In this document: positions 63,582-64,000 of the stretch, one piece after another | Layout of the letters: every line of letters begins with the position of its first letter | Position numbering within the stretch: the stretch's first letter is position 1 | NCBI GenBank assembly: GCA_020848835.1 | Contig: JADLHJ010000039.1 | Span: 1-64,000 of the forward strand | Direction of reading: 5' to 3' | DNA: 64,000 bases | Source: Candidatus Hydrogenedentota bacterium | GTDB lineage: Bacteria; Hydrogenedentota; Hydrogenedentia; Hydrogenedentales; SLHB01 | Position numbers and translations under genes: made by a program | The notes under the pieces: generated by a model | The model's input: only the letters and a program-made list of their open reading frames with translations | What the model was told of the DNA's origin: nothing | Database searches by the model: none

Positions 63582-64000
63582 GACCCCTTGGACGCCCTGG
63601 CACGAAGTAGTGGCATTGCGTGAAGACGTCAAGACCGGCGATCTTGCCCTGAACAGTTTCGCTGCAGACTTGTACGAAGTGAAACTGGGTCGTGCGCGAC
63701 CCGTCTACCAAGACCCGCGTGAGTTCTTCGCGTTGACGTATCCCACGCGCAACCTCCGGGAATTGGTGAAGGACGTCATCTACCGCCTCGCCGGCAAGAA
63801 CGAGAAGGCAGTCCGCCAGTTGGAATTGACGTATGGGGGCGGCAAAACCCACACGCTGATTACGCTGTACCATCTCGTGACCGATCCCGAACGCTTGCCG
63901 AACGATTTGTCGTCGGTGCAGGAGTTTCGTTCTCACCTTGACGGGCTAACACCGCCGAAGACGCGCGTGGTGGTGTTGTCGTTTGACAAGCTCGACATCG
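63574..64000 (+). CDS. DUF499 AAA-type ATPase, N-terminal part (runs off the window)
   Basis: The first 142 residues of an ATPase of the COG1483/DUF499 family: TPWTPWHEVVALREDV, DPREFFALTYPTRNLRELV, and Walker A TYGGGKTHTLITLYHL, followed by VVVLSFDKLDI at the end. The family is normally over 900 residues long and is the partner of DUF1156 methyltransferases in predicted defence loci. It starts inside the end of the antitoxin gene (eight-base overlap), so it belongs to the same transcript. The rest is beyond the window. Confidence 0.85.
   Translation, partial: MPKTPWTPWHEVVALREDVKTGDLALNSFAADLYEVKLGRARPVYQDPREFFALTYPTRNLRELVKDVIYRLAGKNEKAVRQLELTYGGGKTHTLITLYHLVTDPERLPNDLSSVQEFRSHLDGLTPPKTRVVVLSFDKLDI

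Noticed and set aside
44577..64000. A second attachment site (copy of the tRNA-Pro 3' end) within the window
   Set aside because: No second copy of the tRNA 3' end was found when reading the plus strand to 64000, so the element boundary cannot be placed.
1..64000. CRISPR arrays
   Set aside because: No regularly spaced repeats of 23-47 bases were seen; the only tandem repeat is the 28-base heptanucleotide run at 23772.

Overview
The window looks like the chromosome of an uncultured Gram-negative bacterium of moderately high GC content. The Tol-Pal lipoproteins and several other lipoproteins imply an outer membrane. LL-diaminopimelate aminotransferase, the beta-helix/diheme-cytochrome gene pair, a DUF1580-type DNA-binding protein and the style of integrase recall Planctomycetes- or Hydrogenedentes-like lineages. 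That placement is inference; there is no rRNA in the window to confirm it.

From 1 to about 44.4 kb the window is ordinary chromosome. In order it holds: tRNA-Arg; an inositol-phosphatase-family enzyme; a minus-strand operon with an N-acetylglucosamine-kinase-like protein and a eukaryote-like UDP-sugar pyrophosphorylase; the pal/ybgF lipoproteins; dapL; a complete phosphate regulon on the minus strand (phoB, phoR, pstS, pstC, pstA, pstB, phoU, then a coupled serine hydrolase); a membrane M28 peptidase homologue and alanine dehydrogenase; a plus-strand run of dtd, an asparagine-synthase-like gene, a formyltransferase and a glycosyltransferase; the beta-helix/cytochrome pair; a decayed secreted-protein gene; the pta-ackA-pdxH operon with two PQQ-type sugar dehydrogenases; an R2-like oxidase; an FHA-GAF histidine kinase; and a helicase/exonuclease pair followed by a frameshifted gene.

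At 44.58 kb a tRNA-Pro(CGG) gene is followed at once by a tyrosine recombinase, the usual mark of an integrated element. From 44.7 to 50.6 kb the element carries the integrase, a DUF1580 excisionase-like protein, a large HTH protein, a lone terminase small subunit and a ParB-like protein. That set resembles the backbone of a phage satellite or integrative element. No second attachment site is seen, so the element probably runs past 64 kb.

From 52.2 kb to the window end lies a compact plus-strand defence locus: an XRE-SNF2-DUF3883 helicase, a UvrD-type helicase, a PD-(D/E)XK-fold candidate nuclease, a DUF1156 adenine methyltransferase with zinc ribbons, a HigB-like toxin, a HigA antitoxin fused to an ImmA/IrrE peptidase, and the start of a DUF499 ATPase. 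DUF1156 plus DUF499 plus a helicase is a predicted defence combination known from surveys of defence islands. The UvrD/nuclease pair, the embedded toxin-antitoxin and a shared operator (half-sites TAACATG/CATGTTA) at both promoters make this version unusual. The operator covers the -10 of the helicase promoter and the -35/-10 spacer of the toxin promoter, so one XRE protein may control the whole locus.
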